A DNA stretch of 64,000 nucleotides, taken from contig NZ_SJSL01000005.1 of NCBI RefSeq assembly GCF_004331695.1, forward strand, positions 208,759 through 272,758, written 5' to 3'. Under the pieces are notes generated by a model. The model saw nothing but the letters and a program-made list of their open reading frames with translations. It made no database searches and was not told where the DNA came from. The translations under genes and the position numbers were made by a program. Within the stretch, counting starts at the first letter, position 1. Each line of letters starts with the position of its first letter. Shown here one piece after another: positions 36,263 to 47,700 of this stretch. Source of the stretch: Pedobacter psychroterrae. Its GTDB lineage: Bacteria > Bacteroidota > Bacteroidia > Sphingobacteriales > Sphingobacteriaceae.

Positions 36263-38287
36263 TTAATCTGAAAACTTATAATCTTCTATTTCTTTGATTT
36301 TTTTTAATGTTTCTGAATCATTATTAAGTAAACCATCATGAAGATATTCTTTGAGAATAGGTACAATTTCGTAATCTAACCTCATTTTAAAATCGTAAGG
36401 TTTATCTAAAATATTGTTGCCAAATTCATCTTTTTCATATTGCTGTATAAAGTAGCTATGGCCTAATTGAACGTCTTTCGCCTTGAATTCTCCTGCAAGA
36501 TGTTTTTCATTAAACAGTTCGGCTACTTTATTGAATAAATCAGTTTGGAAATCATCACCTAACTGAGCTGTTAAGTCCTCTGGTAAAACGTCAACGAAAG
36601 CAAACCGTCTCCGTATCGCATAATCTATGTGCCCAACACTTCTATCAGCCGTGTTCATTGTACCGATAATATAAAGATTAGAGGGAAGAATAAGTTCACT
36701 TTTGTTATCGACTTCATACATACTCTCTACATTTTCGTTACGATATTCTAAAGCATAAATAAGCTCGCCCAATACGGAAGATAGGTTCGCTCGGTTAATT
36801 TCGTCAATAACTAATATGTACTTGAGAGTTGGATTCTCAAATGATTCCTTTGCAAGTTTTCCCAACAGTTTATTTACATTTTTATACTCAATTTTATCAT
36901 CTTTAGAATCAGCAACTATTCCTCTTACAAAATCTTCGTAAGTGTACGACGGATGGAACTGAATAATTTTAAATTGAGAATTATCTTCTAAATCTTTAAC
37001 AGAGCCTAAATTTAATAGCTCAACTGCTATTTCTTTTGCTTGTTTTGTTTTACCTGTTCCCGGAGGGCCTTGTAAAATGATTTGCTTTTTATATTCTAGT
37101 AGTTCCATCATTTTCATCATCTGCTGTTGAGAGTCTGCATTATCGTCGATTATTTGCTTTTTAAATGAAGAGAAAGCATTTAAAATAGCATTGTAATCAT
37201 AATCATTAGCTATTTGTGTTTGATTCAGTTTTGGGTTTCTATGAGAAAGTAATCCATATTCTGCATCACTGCCTAATTTCAAAAATAGTTGCTTTGCGTA
37301 TTTTTGACTTTTGTGGCTGTTATTATAAATAGCAAACCAAACATCAATTCTACCTTGATTTTGTGCGCCATCCAAATCCACAAAGTTAATACTGGTAATT
37401 GATTCTAAATCGAGGTCTTTTTGATATCTCTTTATTTCATTTGTAAAAAATTCCTTGACCAACTTCTTTTGTGAAGCATATATAAATGGATAAAGTATCC
37501 TCGAAATGGATGCCCATGCATGAAATACATTTTTTTCAAATTGTCTCGCGATTTTTTCTTTTTGGTGAATTATTAAATCTTTTGTTAAAGGAGATTCCTG
37601 TTCAGAATTTAAAAACTCAACGAGGATTTGCCGTAAAAAAACTACCGGTTGCCCTTCTACATCACCCCGGATTGAATATTCATATAATAGTTTTCTCTTT
37701 TCAGTTAGGGACAAATTATTGACAGCATTAAGCATTTCGCTTTCATCATTAAAACATACTTCAAATAGTTTTTGAAAATTCACAAACTTTTCAATGGAGT
37801 ATGTAGATTCTGATAAAACAACTTTTTGCGTATCCATTAATTCTTTAATTGTAATTTTAAAAACAGGATTTAAGATAGCATCCTCCAATCTCTCAAAATC
37901 AGATGGCTTTACCTTAGTACATGTGGAGTTATCGCCAGGTGACCACCACTTTCCATTATCTTTTTTATGGTCTTTAGGTTTTAAAGCGTTATATAATGGC
38001 AAATACTCTCTTTCAATCCATTTCTTATCTAGTTTACCATCTGGCCTCAACCTATATATAGGTCTTTCATCAATAAAAATTCCTATCACATCAACTGTAG
38101 AATTTGAATGACATATAAAAACTAGATCACCAGGTTTAGAATTTATAAAAAGCTGAAATTGTGTTGTATTGCTTTTACCTTTCGAATTTGTATCTTCATG
38201 AACACATACCAAACTTTCTTCTAATAGTTTATCATATTCATTCCGATTAAAAAATGCTGTGCCATGAGAAACTTTAATTATTTTCAT
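36263..38287 (-). CDS. mcrB: McrB, AAA+ GTPase with EVE-like reader domain
   Basis: A 674-residue protein. Residues 1-110 resemble an EVE/PUA-type modified-base reader (KIIKVSHGTAFFNRNEYDKL ... GDLVFICHSNSTVDVIGIF). A helical region leads to the AAA+ domain: Walker A GPPGTGKT at 407-414, Walker B LVIDEINRANLSSVLGE, sensor GTMNTADRSVG with the McrB-type NTADRS signature, and arginine-rich YAIRRRFAF. McrB binds modified DNA and powers McrC cleavage. It lies 33 bases after the HsdS stop on the same strand, so it is probably in the same transcript. The reader domain determines which modification is attacked. Confidence 0.92.
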   Translation of the reverse strand: MKIIKVSHGTAFFNRNEYDKLLEESLVCVHEDTNSKGKSNTTQFQLFINSKPGDLVFICHSNSTVDVIGIFIDERPIYRLRPDGKLDKKWIEREYLPLYNALKPKDHKKDNGKWWSPGDNSTCTKVKPSDFERLEDAILNPVFKITIKELMDTQKVVLSESTYSIEKFVNFQKLFEVCFNDESEMLNAVNNLSLTEKRKLLYEYSIRGDVEGQPVVFLRQILVEFLNSEQESPLTKDLIIHQKEKIARQFEKNVFHAWASISRILYPFIYASQKKLVKEFFTNEIKRYQKDLDLESITSINFVDLDGAQNQGRIDVWFAIYNNSHKSQKYAKQLFLKLGSDAEYGLLSHRNPKLNQTQIANDYDYNAILNAFSSFKKQIIDDNADSQQQMMKMMELLEYKKQIILQGPPGTGKTKQAKEIAVELLNLGSVKDLEDNSQFKIIQFHPSYTYEDFVRGIVADSKDDKIEYKNVNKLLGKLAKESFENPTLKYILVIDEINRANLSSVLGELIYALEYRNENVESMYEVDNKSELILPSNLYIIGTMNTADRSVGHIDYAIRRRFAFVDVLPEDLTAQLGDDFQTDLFNKVAELFNEKHLAGEFKAKDVQLGHSYFIQQYEKDEFGNNILDKPYDFKMRLDYEIVPILKEYLHDGLLNNDSETLKKIKEIEDYKFSD

Positions 38288-38320
38288 TCTATAATTTTAT
38301 TAGGAACTATTATAGTTTTG

Positions 38321-39649
38321 CTACCTAACATATTTAACCTCCTGCTCCGCAGCCATTCCTAACTTCTCTTCCACCATTTCATAAGTATCTTTTACCGTAA
38401 CCTGCCCATTCATTAACATGGGCAATAACCAATCTCTTAAGGAAGCTAGCTCATAGTTTTGTTTTTCATTAATCGATACTTTTTCAATTATTGGATTGTA
38501 AAACTCTTCAAAGTTTGTCTGAAAATTTGCTTGAGGTATTAACAAATTTATATCTGATAATTGGCTACGATTTAACTCAACTTGTCCCGTTGAGCCATTT
38601 GCAAAACCTTCTATTTCTCTCTGTTTCGTTAAAAGAGAGTAACCAAAAAACACTATATTTATATTTTCAGGTATAGCTCGTACAATTGTAACGTGAGAGT
38701 CAACTGTTACTTCATTTTCAATTAACCAACGAACTAAGGCAACCCTTCCTAAAGTGCCAACACCTGTAGAGTTTACTAAAACATCATATTTTTTAATTAA
38801 TCTATTCACAGCATTTTTTGCGACATTATCGTGCCTCCTTTGAAATTGGTATTTTAAACCATATTCTCGTATACACTTTTGATTAAGCACTGGTATTCCT
38901 TTATTTTCGTATGTATACTTGGGAGAAATCCCCCTTGATAAGAAAGACGTTAATGCATTTAATTTTTTCACATCCCACCCTTTCGGTATTTCCCTCTTTA
39001 AAACCTCATTATAAACCATTTCGCCACCAGAAGATTTATAAGGCTTGCCATCTGCACCGGGGAAATCAAACTGAACAAACCAATAATCATAAAGCATCTT
39101 GGCCGTCGCCTCTAACTTTGCATTTATTTTATTGTTCAGCTCTATTTTATTTGAAATGACTTCATAAATATCACCTATTTTATTCCTAGTATGTTCATCT
39201 AGAATCGGCAACTTTAGTTTAACTAACTCTTGTTTTCGTAAGTGTGCTATAACAAGTCCTACATGGTTATTCTCTATTGTGGTTTGAATTTCTTTACTGC
39301 GCAGGACAGCAAGCATATAGTATGGATTTAAATGCTTTTTAAACCTTAAACCAACCATGTCTTGTGCTGCTACAAAGCTAACAGGATCTGGTACTAAGCA
39401 ACATCTACCTGGTGTTCCTTTATTTACAAAAATTATATCATTAGATTCAAGATGTGCTCTGAACCAAGTATCATACACATTTTTATCGATAAATCTGATA
39501 TTTTCAAATGTTGGGTAAATACTAGAATGCTTTATACAATTGGTTGCAATTAGTGGAATACCAAATTCAGAAGTAGGTACTGTTTTACCTCTATTGTCAA
39601 TTATTACATCGACCAATTTTTCAATCTCTAAATATTCCCTATTTGTCAT
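38321..39649 (-). CDS. hsdS: Type I restriction specificity subunit HsdS
   Basis: A 442-residue HsdS. Two target-recognition halves are visible: the first ends in the conserved spacer helix IKLNNKINAKLEATAKMLYD (near residues 173-192) with WFVQFDFPG, and the second in ISNINEKQNYELASLRDWLL-like sequence near 405-425 (VSINEKQNYELASLRDW). These read the two halves of a bipartite DNA site. The gene overlaps the end of hsdM by 11 bases (39639-39649), a normal coupling. The McrBC genes follow 33 bases later. Confidence 0.92.
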   Translation of the reverse strand: MTNREYLEIEKLVDVIIDNRGKTVPTSEFGIPLIATNCIKHSSIYPTFENIRFIDKNVYDTWFRAHLESNDIIFVNKGTPGRCCLVPDPVSFVAAQDMVGLRFKKHLNPYYMLAVLRSKEIQTTIENNHVGLVIAHLRKQELVKLKLPILDEHTRNKIGDIYEVISNKIELNNKINAKLEATAKMLYDYWFVQFDFPGADGKPYKSSGGEMVYNEVLKREIPKGWDVKKLNALTSFLSRGISPKYTYENKGIPVLNQKCIREYGLKYQFQRRHDNVAKNAVNRLIKKYDVLVNSTGVGTLGRVALVRWLIENEVTVDSHVTIVRAIPENINIVFFGYSLLTKQREIEGFANGSTGQVELNRSQLSDINLLIPQANFQTNFEEFYNPIIEKVSINEKQNYELASLRDWLLPMLMNGQVTVKDTYEMVEEKLGMAAEQEVKYVR

Positions 39650-41261
39650 TATAAGTAAATGTCTTTAGTTGTTTCTGAATTTCTATGTCCAAACAATTTC
39701 CCTCTTCAAACAAAGCATTTAGTTGTTCTTCAAAGCCCTGCATCTTAAAGGTAAATTCCTGAGCAGTAATATCTACATAATCAATCCTTACCTCAAAATA
39801 CTGTCCGGCAGAGAAAGAATAGTTTTTAGCTTTAATGTCTTCGGCAGAAACTAGTACGCTAAAATCAACTTCTGCTACTTTTTTGTTCATCGCATCAACG
39901 ATTCGTTGCTCTTCTAGCGGGCTCAATATTGTACGCTGATTCTTACCTTCCTTGACAGTAGCGCCCAGTTTACTAGCATCTACCAAAACGATATGCTCGG
40001 CATCAGCTCTGTTATCTAGAAACAAAACGCTTACATTGGTGCCAGTACTTGCAAAAATATTACTAGGCATGCTAACTACACCACGTAAGAGTTTACGCTC
40101 AATCATGGCTTCACGTATTTTACGTTCTATGCCACTTTGTGCTGTGATAAAACCAGTAGGTACTACAATAGCACCTTTACCTCTTGCACTTAAACTGTAC
40201 ATGATGTGCTGTATAAATAGCAGGTAAATGGCCATACTTTCTTTTTTGGCCTTGGGAATATTGGGAATGCCAGCAAAAAAGCGGGTTTTGTTGATGTCTT
40301 TATCTAAGGCAACGCTAAAATCCGAGAAATCTAATTTAAAAGGTGGGTTTGAAACGATGTAATCGAATTTCTCTTCCCTGTAGTAAGGCTCTAATATGGT
40401 ATTGCCTTTAATAATATGAGGTATGCTATGGCTTAAATTGTTGAGCACCAAGTTTAAGCGCAACATATTGCTCGATTTTTGTGAAATATCTTCACTGTAA
40501 ATGCTGCAATTATCTTCTCCAATGGCGTGGGCAATATTCATCAATAAAGTCCCCGAACCCGCACTTGGGTCATACACCTTAACACCTTTAGGTTTATCGT
40601 TCACCATGATGCTTGCCATAATACGTGCCACAGCATGCGGGGTATAATACTCGGCATATTTACCGCCGCTATCGGTATTGTAGTCTTTTATCAAGTATTC
40701 AAAAATGGTCGCAAAGAAATCATATTTCTCATTGAACATTCCTTCAAAGCTAAATTCAAATAATTTGCTGATCAAAGCTTTACAAAAAGCATCACGTTGA
40801 GAAGCATCGCTGATGAAATTGCTCAGTTCATCAAACATTTTATCTTTAGCACCACTTGCCGATTTTACGGAGTAAATTTCTGCATTGTTGATACTGATTT
40901 CACGTAGCGTATCATCAAACAGCTTGGCAAAATCGTTACTGTTTTGCTTATTATGCAAATAGGTAATGGTTTGATGCGGATAAAGTTGTGGAGTATTGGC
41001 ATCGATAAAAGCCAAAAGAAAGTTATATTGCTCTTCATCCAACGCTTCTAATGCTTCCTGAAAGTTTGGCGCATCGCCGAGTTTATAGTCTTCCAACTTT
41101 TTAGCTTCGTAGGCAAACTTATCGTTCATAAATTTATACAGGAAAACCTGGGTAATAATTTTGAACTCGTTGCCATCGTTGCCCAAACCATAATTGGCAC
41201 AAACACTTTTTAGGCTATCAATTAGCTGTTTGGTTTTGGTGATGAATGTTATATCGGTCAT
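39639..41261 (-). CDS. hsdM: Type I DNA methyltransferase HsdM
   Basis: A 540-residue HsdM, an N6-adenine methyltransferase. Motif I is VYDPSAGSGTLL and the catalytic motif IV is SNPPF at 304-308 (N305). The N-terminal HsdM helical domain (EFKIITQVFLYKFMNDKFAY) and the YFTPxxVA-like YYTPHAVARIMASIM block are present. It forms an M2S1 methylase with HsdS that protects host DNA. ATG at 41261 overlaps the HsdR stop (TAATG), so the genes are coupled in order hsdR-hsdM-hsdS. Confidence 0.95.
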   Translation of the reverse strand: MTDITFITKTKQLIDSLKSVCANYGLGNDGNEFKIITQVFLYKFMNDKFAYEAKKLEDYKLGDAPNFQEALEALDEEQYNFLLAFIDANTPQLYPHQTITYLHNKQNSNDFAKLFDDTLREISINNAEIYSVKSASGAKDKMFDELSNFISDASQRDAFCKALISKLFEFSFEGMFNEKYDFFATIFEYLIKDYNTDSGGKYAEYYTPHAVARIMASIMVNDKPKGVKVYDPSAGSGTLLMNIAHAIGEDNCSIYSEDISQKSSNMLRLNLVLNNLSHSIPHIIKGNTILEPYYREEKFDYIVSNPPFKLDFSDFSVALDKDINKTRFFAGIPNIPKAKKESMAIYLLFIQHIMYSLSARGKGAIVVPTGFITAQSGIERKIREAMIERKLLRGVVSMPSNIFASTGTNVSVLFLDNRADAEHIVLVDASKLGATVKEGKNQRTILSPLEEQRIVDAMNKKVAEVDFSVLVSAEDIKAKNYSFSAGQYFEVRIDYVDITAQEFTFKMQGFEEQLNALFEEGNCLDIEIQKQLKTFTYNDK

Positions 41262-44200
41262 TAAATGTAGTTATTATATTGTTGTAGGTACTCGCCAGCA
41301 ATCATTGTGTTAATTGTTTTGGTAGTATTAAAATCTAACTTGATGTTTTGTTTTTTCACAAATTCGTTGGCTACCAGGTTGAGTAGGTAACGATTAAAAA
41401 AACCTTCACTATCCATAATGTTACGGTTATTTAGCAATTGGTCGTCGGTTTTTTGCTTGACATTCATCAATGCTTGGTGTAGCTGAATTTCTCTAGCATT
41501 GATGCCGGAGTTTTCAACCAACCGCTTATGCAACCGGGCATATTTTTCGTCATGCTCGTACTTGGCTTTCAACAAATTGTTTTTGCGGTTCAGCTCTGTC
41601 ACCCTATCATAAATAGATTTGAGAAGCAAGATATTTTCCCGCATATCATCTTGGTCTACCTCCCCCAAGTTCTTTTTCTTAAATATGCGTTCCAGTTCTT
41701 CGCGTAGCGAGATAAACGCCGGGTCTTTCTGATCAAAATTAAATAACAACGCCTCTCTGGTGCGTTTCAATTGTCCGCGCAATTGGTCAGCCAAAATGAG
41801 TTCTTGTTCGCTTACTTTGGTAAACAAGAAGATAACATCTTCTAAAGCCGAATTGAGTAAATTAGTGGTGTCGGCTTCGTTGTTAATATTATCAATCAGG
41901 TTGAGTTTATCCAGTTGTGCTTGCGCGACATTGAGTAACTGATTAAGCTTGAAGAAATCCAGCTTATCCAATTGTTCATCCAAGCCTTTTAATCTGATGA
42001 TGTTTTTCAGCTCTTTGGCATTCGCTAAAACCTTAATCAACTCCAACAAATCTTTTTTGTCTTTAATGTCGCTAACCTGTTGACTAAATATCTCCGCATT
42101 TACGGCATCAAAACGGAAAAGCTTCTCTTTTATCGCCAGAATTTCTGCATCGATCTCTTCTTGCGATTTGAAAAGATTAGAGTAGTTGGTCATTTCGTTG
42201 CCCAATTCAGCTTGAAGTTCTTTGAAATAATTGTCGTTGGTTTCTCTAAATGCGGCGCTGATATCAGCAAAATCAACCACATAACCGTATTTGTATTTCT
42301 TATAAGGCCTATTTACTCGGGTTAAAGTCTGTAACAAGTTGTGGTCCTTGACAACCCTGGCTAAATACAATTTCTTTAATCTCTTGGCATCAAAACCTGT
42401 GAGCAACATATTGTAAACGAACAAAATATCTACTTCACCTACTTTAAACTGTTTTACCTGCTCTTTTCTATCATCTTTTGAATTAACATCGTGCAGAATT
42501 AATGCACTTCTTAACTCTTTTTTACTTTTTCCATATGGGACAATGGGTTCTGCAACCATTCCTAACGGTTGTATCTCCTGTATGCCATTCAGCTCCTCAA
42601 AATAAGCGAATAAGCTTTTGGCTTGTTTACTAGTATCACAAACCACCATAGCGCCCAAGCTATTGTCGCCTTCAGTTTTCCGAAATTGTATTAAATCTTT
42701 AACGATATAATCCAACATTGGCTCTACAAATTTTGGGTGTGCAAATACTTCGCTCTTGTCAACATCGCCCTGCAAAAGTTGTATTTGCTCCAATACTTCT
42801 TTCATCTGCATTTTGTAGGTAGTATCAATACCTTCCCTAATCAAGCGCAGTGTGTAGCCATCTGCAATACTCATATTGTAGTAGTACTTATGAATATAAT
42901 CACCAAACAAAGCCTTACTATCGAAGTCCTTGGCAACTTCTCTCAGTAACGGCGTTCCAGTAAGCGCAATTTTTATCGCACTTTCATCAGAACGCAACAA
43001 ATTTACCAAAGTCGAACCTTTGGGGTTGTAGCCTCTATGCGCCTCGTCGATAAAATAAACGCGTTGAATATTAATATCATAAGCTAAATCTTTCACCACA
43101 ACCGTTTCTTCCGTAAACTTTTGGATGTTGACTACCGCTATCTCTCTATCGCCAGCACTATTGTGCACTACACTTACTTTTTTTATGTCGGACAGAAATT
43201 CTGCCCTAGAATTAACGCGGTTTACTACCAATCCACGATTGCCAAATTCTGTACTGGCTTGGTTGGCCAAATCGATCCTATCCACAATAAAATAGAATTT
43301 AGGAATGATATTCCTTTTTTGATAATAATCTGTAAGGAACTTGACGTTATAGTAGGCCAAAGCCGTCTTACCACTCCCTTGAGTGTGCCAGATGATGCCT
43401 TTTTTTACACCTTCGTTCAGCTTCTGCTCTATAGCTTTAGTAGCAAACATTTGCGGATAACGCATAATGTGTTTCTGCGTGACTACTTTGCCTTTAACCT
43501 CTTCATCGATATATGCTATAGCATACTTCAAAATAAAGGCTAGCCTATTTTGACTTAGTAGCGAAGTCAATAATGTGTTAGTAGCGCTATTATAATGCTT
43601 ATTGGTGATAAACTCTGGCGAGTGTTTGATGGCAATGATATTATTATCTTTTAAAATCAGGTTCTCAATTTCATCATTTTCTGGTGCCAGTAATGCAGTT
43701 AGGTTTAAATTTTCTTCTTCTCTAAAATAATTAAAATTCAAATCTGCATAAGCAGAGGTAGCATAATAGGCACCTTGTAAAGGCTCAATCACACCATCTT
43801 CATAAGGCATATTGTTAGAAAACAACATCATTTGCGTGATGTTGGCGAAGCGCTTAAACTTTTTATTTTTGTAACGGTCGTTGATACGTTTTCGTTCCGC
43901 CAATACCCCGTCCTTATTGTTCGGCTTTTTAACCTCAATAAATACCAACGGCATTCCGTTGACTAATAACGTGATGTCTGGCCTAAATTCGTCCTCTCCA
44001 TTCTTACAAGTTAGTTCTGTGGTAACGTGAAAACTATTATTCGAAAAATTCTCGAAATCAATTAGCTTAATGCCAGAAGTTGCTGTAAGGCTTTTGTAAA
44101 AATCTTTACCTAAATCATCAAAGTCTAACTTTAAGGCCAGTTCTTGTACCAGTCTTTCAATATGTTCGCGATCAGCACCTGGGTTAATCCGTTGTACGCT

Positions 44201-44335
44201 ATCCAGAAATATATGAGAAAATATATTGGTTTCTTCGACTCTGTCTTGTTCCCGCCTTGGAATGTAGGTATATCCTAAACGGATTAAATGTAATATCGCA
44301 GGAATCTTGACTCTTGAATCTTCGTTGAACGCCAT
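41261..44335 (-). CDS. hsdR: Type I restriction endonuclease/translocase HsdR
   Basis: A 1024-residue HsdR. The N-terminal nuclease domain has the PD-(D/E)xK core FRPDITLLVNG and VFIEVKKPN. The SF2 motor follows: Walker A HTQGSGKTALAY (Lys about 323), the Walker B/DEAH box YFIDEAHRG, motif III ALTGTPLL and helicase C-terminal LLTGFDAKRLKKLYLAR, with a C-terminal helical domain for subunit docking. I prefer ATG 44335 (MAFNED); TTG 44341 would add two residues. It is the first gene of the operon with hsdM, hsdS, mcrB and mcrC. It cleaves unmodified DNA after translocation. Confidence 0.95.
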   Translation of the reverse strand: MAFNEDSRVKIPAILHLIRLGYTYIPRREQDRVEETNIFSHIFLDSVQRINPGADREHIERLVQELALKLDFDDLGKDFYKSLTATSGIKLIDFENFSNNSFHVTTELTCKNGEDEFRPDITLLVNGMPLVFIEVKKPNNKDGVLAERKRINDRYKNKKFKRFANITQMMLFSNNMPYEDGVIEPLQGAYYATSAYADLNFNYFREEENLNLTALLAPENDEIENLILKDNNIIAIKHSPEFITNKHYNSATNTLLTSLLSQNRLAFILKYAIAYIDEEVKGKVVTQKHIMRYPQMFATKAIEQKLNEGVKKGIIWHTQGSGKTALAYYNVKFLTDYYQKRNIIPKFYFIVDRIDLANQASTEFGNRGLVVNRVNSRAEFLSDIKKVSVVHNSAGDREIAVVNIQKFTEETVVVKDLAYDINIQRVYFIDEAHRGYNPKGSTLVNLLRSDESAIKIALTGTPLLREVAKDFDSKALFGDYIHKYYYNMSIADGYTLRLIREGIDTTYKMQMKEVLEQIQLLQGDVDKSEVFAHPKFVEPMLDYIVKDLIQFRKTEGDNSLGAMVVCDTSKQAKSLFAYFEELNGIQEIQPLGMVAEPIVPYGKSKKELRSALILHDVNSKDDRKEQVKQFKVGEVDILFVYNMLLTGFDAKRLKKLYLARVVKDHNLLQTLTRVNRPYKKYKYGYVVDFADISAAFRETNDNYFKELQAELGNEMTNYSNLFKSQEEIDAEILAIKEKLFRFDAVNAEIFSQQVSDIKDKKDLLELIKVLANAKELKNIIRLKGLDEQLDKLDFFKLNQLLNVAQAQLDKLNLIDNINNEADTTNLLNSALEDVIFLFTKVSEQELILADQLRGQLKRTREALLFNFDQKDPAFISLREELERIFKKKNLGEVDQDDMRENILLLKSIYDRVTELNRKNNLLKAKYEHDEKYARLHKRLVENSGINAREIQLHQALMNVKQKTDDQLLNNRNIMDSEGFFNRYLLNLVANEFVKKQNIKLDFNTTKTINTMIAGEYLQQYNNYI

Positions 44336-44762
44336 TAACAATTGGTTATTTGCCGCTAATATAATTATTAATTTCCGCTAGCACCAAAGTAATGGACCTT
44401 CCATCGACAAGGTATCTCCGGTAATTTTTTGACAAAAATATCTGAAGTCCGAACCAAGAATAATTTTAAAATCTCTGAGGTCTTTTTAGGTCGGGACAAA
44501 AAGTAATATGGTCTGGAATATCAAAAAGCACAATTATATAACTTGCTACTGAAAATCGGGATTTCTGTTGGATATCAGCTAATTAGTACTGTACTAGAAC
44601 GCATTAAAGTAGTTCTTTCCTCACTTTTGGTAGGTTCAGCGCCATATAAAAACCGAAGCAAAAAAACATCCATATTAGGTTAGCCATAAAGGAACGATGG
44701 GAGAACACTCTTTAAGTATGACAAATAGCTATTAAGGAACAGTAGTTTATCGTTCAAATAAT
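44336..44762. other. Intergenic region between HsdR and the helicase gene
   Basis: AT-rich spacer of 427 bases between two minus-strand genes. It must hold the promoter of the restriction operon. A 58-codon open frame on the plus strand near 44508-44681 has no start and no match, so I do not call it. No hairpin or repeat stands out. Confidence 0.45.
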
Positions 44763-47700
44763 TTACAATACATTGCCATATACCTTCAATGGTGCATCCC
44801 AGGTTTCTTTTAGATAACTTTCCAAAGCGGCTAATAGGCTGGAGATGTCTCCCTTTTCATCATACTTTCTAACAGAAAATCCTGGTTGTACAATGAAAAT
44901 ATTCATTTTTAATTTCAATTCTTTTTTTGCCCTGCGTCTTAAAATATCGAGAACATCAACATCCCCATGCTCAAATCTATCTACCTTTTTCACCTTCAAC
45001 CGTTTATCGTTCCTTCTAAGGAGCTGCCTAAACATGAGATCTGTATTCTCCATCCACTTAATGCTTTTTTGAGCCTGGCTGCAGACGGCGTAAAAATTAT
45101 CTATCCTGCTTCCAACCTTACCATCGATTGAGAACTTACAATGGAATAGATCGACGTTTAAAGTTTTGTTTACTTTATCTACAGAAAATGCGACAATATC
45201 GGCCACTTCCCCTTTGTCATCATCATCTATAATCACCTCGTACTTTTTTTCTGCTTTAAGCATTTCAATCATCGCGAACTGTATGCTCAAAGGTTCTTTC
45301 GAATATGTTTGGGACTCCTTTCTTATGTTAGTTTTTGACCAATCAAGGGAAATAATGTTCGCAACAGAGAATCTTGGATTGACCTGGACGATTTCGGTAA
45401 ATAGGTTTCCTTCCATAAAGGAGCCATCGGTAAAATAGACTAAAGGAGGATGCTTAAAGAAAAATTCTGACAAAATACTCTCGTCAGCACCCTCCATTTT
45501 AATGCTCGTAGGGCATTCAAAACGATATTTGAAAACATCACCATCAGCAAAGAGAATAAGTTTGATCAGATGGTTGCCCCCTGGCGTTTCCAAATTGAAG
45601 TGGAGTTCCTGTTTTGAATACGACACTATAACCAGGTCACAGTCCCAAAGCGGGTAAACCTCATTGTTTGCAAATCGAAGCTCTGCCGACCCAATCAGTT
45701 CCCTGTAGATGAAGTCTGGCCATTCAATGCTAAACACTTTGCTCTCTGGAAAAGTCAGTCTTTCTACAGGTATCAATGTTCCCCTTAAGACTTCACTTGG
45801 ATCGATACTTTCATCGACCACCTTAGCAGCAACGATTTTACACCATTTTATCCAAACAGGAATATTATTACTTCTCATCGACCAAATCCTACCATTTGCG
45901 CTACATCCGATATTATATCGCTGCCCGCTAACGAACCCGGCCCCGAATATATTAGACTTTGTGGCGCTTTTTATATCTGCCTGCTTAAGAGTGGTCCCTA
46001 TGTCACTTCCTACCCGCATGATATAACTTCTTGCCCTTCCCATAGGTTCGCGAAGTCCGAGATTATGGAGCCTAAGTCTATTGACACCGGAGAACACCCG
46101 AAACATATCCTCGCCTTTTAAAAGAGAAGATTCTGGAAAGATTGCCTCGGCTAGCTTTTCATAATAGGAATTTGTGTTGGATGCATGAATAAAAAGCAAC
46201 TGGGATTTCTTGTCGAAATGACAGACAATCACGTCAAAATTGACGCTCGTGAAATCTTCGACCTTTGCCCACTTAACGTATGATTTTATACCTACTATTA
46301 TTACTAATATTTCCTCGGGCTGATTGTAGTCACTATATAGATGTTCATACGTTGCTTCCTTGTTAAGCCCCCTTTTGTATAAAGCGGGCTTCCATGTTTT
46401 ATTTTTCCCCTTATAGATGACTGTACTTAACGGATGCTTTATAGCCTGAATTGGGAATTTGTCAGGAAATCCATTGAAGCCCTCCAGAAATGCCCTGAAA
46501 TCTTCCTGTTCCAAGTTCAAATTGAAAGACATATCAGGCAAAAGCTGATTCCAATCGGAGTCCCTGAAATACAAATTCTCGAGATCTTCAGTTACTTCAG
46601 GCTCTGCGACATTCGCTATAAACTTTGCATCCCCTAGATCACTCCTTACCCTCGTAAATCGGCCAGCTAACTGCAATGTAATCGCAAGGCTTTTTTTCGT
46701 ATCATGGAATGCAGCAATTTTTAGTTCAGGCAAATCAAATCCTTCCCCTAACATATCCACGCATATTATAACACGATGTTTTTTTGCTACTACCTCCCTG
46801 ATCAGCTCTTTCAACCTGCTTTCGGGTTTGATTTGTGAATGAACCACTACCGGATCTAATTTTGGATACTTCATGTAGTGTTTAATAATATCCTCAGCTC
46901 TCTCTATTGAATTTACCCGTACCATTAGGATATGGTCGAAGCCATCGTTTAAATCTTCCAACAAAGTTGATACTGCAAGTTCAGCTATTTTTTCGTCAGC
47001 TAAATTTCGGTCATATTCTGATACCGGCAGAAATTTGATCGGTTTAAAATATCCTTGGTCCTGTGCCAGACGCAAAGGAAAATTGAATACAATTTTGCCA
47101 TCCAGCCTCTTGCCGTCATTTCTAAATGGTGTTGCCGTAAACTGGACTATGCGACAATGCCCAAGCTGGTCCTTGAACTTTTTCCATGTTTCGGCAGGGG
47201 TGTGATGAGCCTCGTCGATAAACAGATGGGTAACCTGCTGTCCAATATGGTATCTGATTTCTGGTTTGCAGGCTGCTATTACATGCATGGTTGCCACCAC
47301 GACATTAACCTTGGCGAAAAATTCGTCAATATCGGATTCGGAAGCAAATCCATGTTTCATTATTCCCACTATCGGATTTTCGCATTCTTCAGATACAATC
47401 CCAAATTTCGGAAGAATACCCAGTGTCGAAAATTTCCCTGACAGCTGCCCGCGAAGGGCATCACCAGGCACAACAACGAGCAGTTTTTTTATTTTGTTAG
47501 AAATTGTGGCAGATAACATTGTTTCTGTTTTACCCGTTCCTGTCGGTAGAACCACAATTGCTTCTCTTTCAGATACACACCAGTGTGCGTCAAGTGCGTG
47601 TAGTGCACCAATTTGTGGTGACCTCAAACCTGGATCACCCTCAACATCCCTTTTATAGAAAAAGCCATTTTCCCAGGACTTGACAACATATTCGGGAGTA

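Noticed and set aside
44508..44681. 58-codon plus-strand open frame between HsdR and the helicase gene
   Set aside because: It has no start codon and resembles no protein I know; too short to call a remnant.
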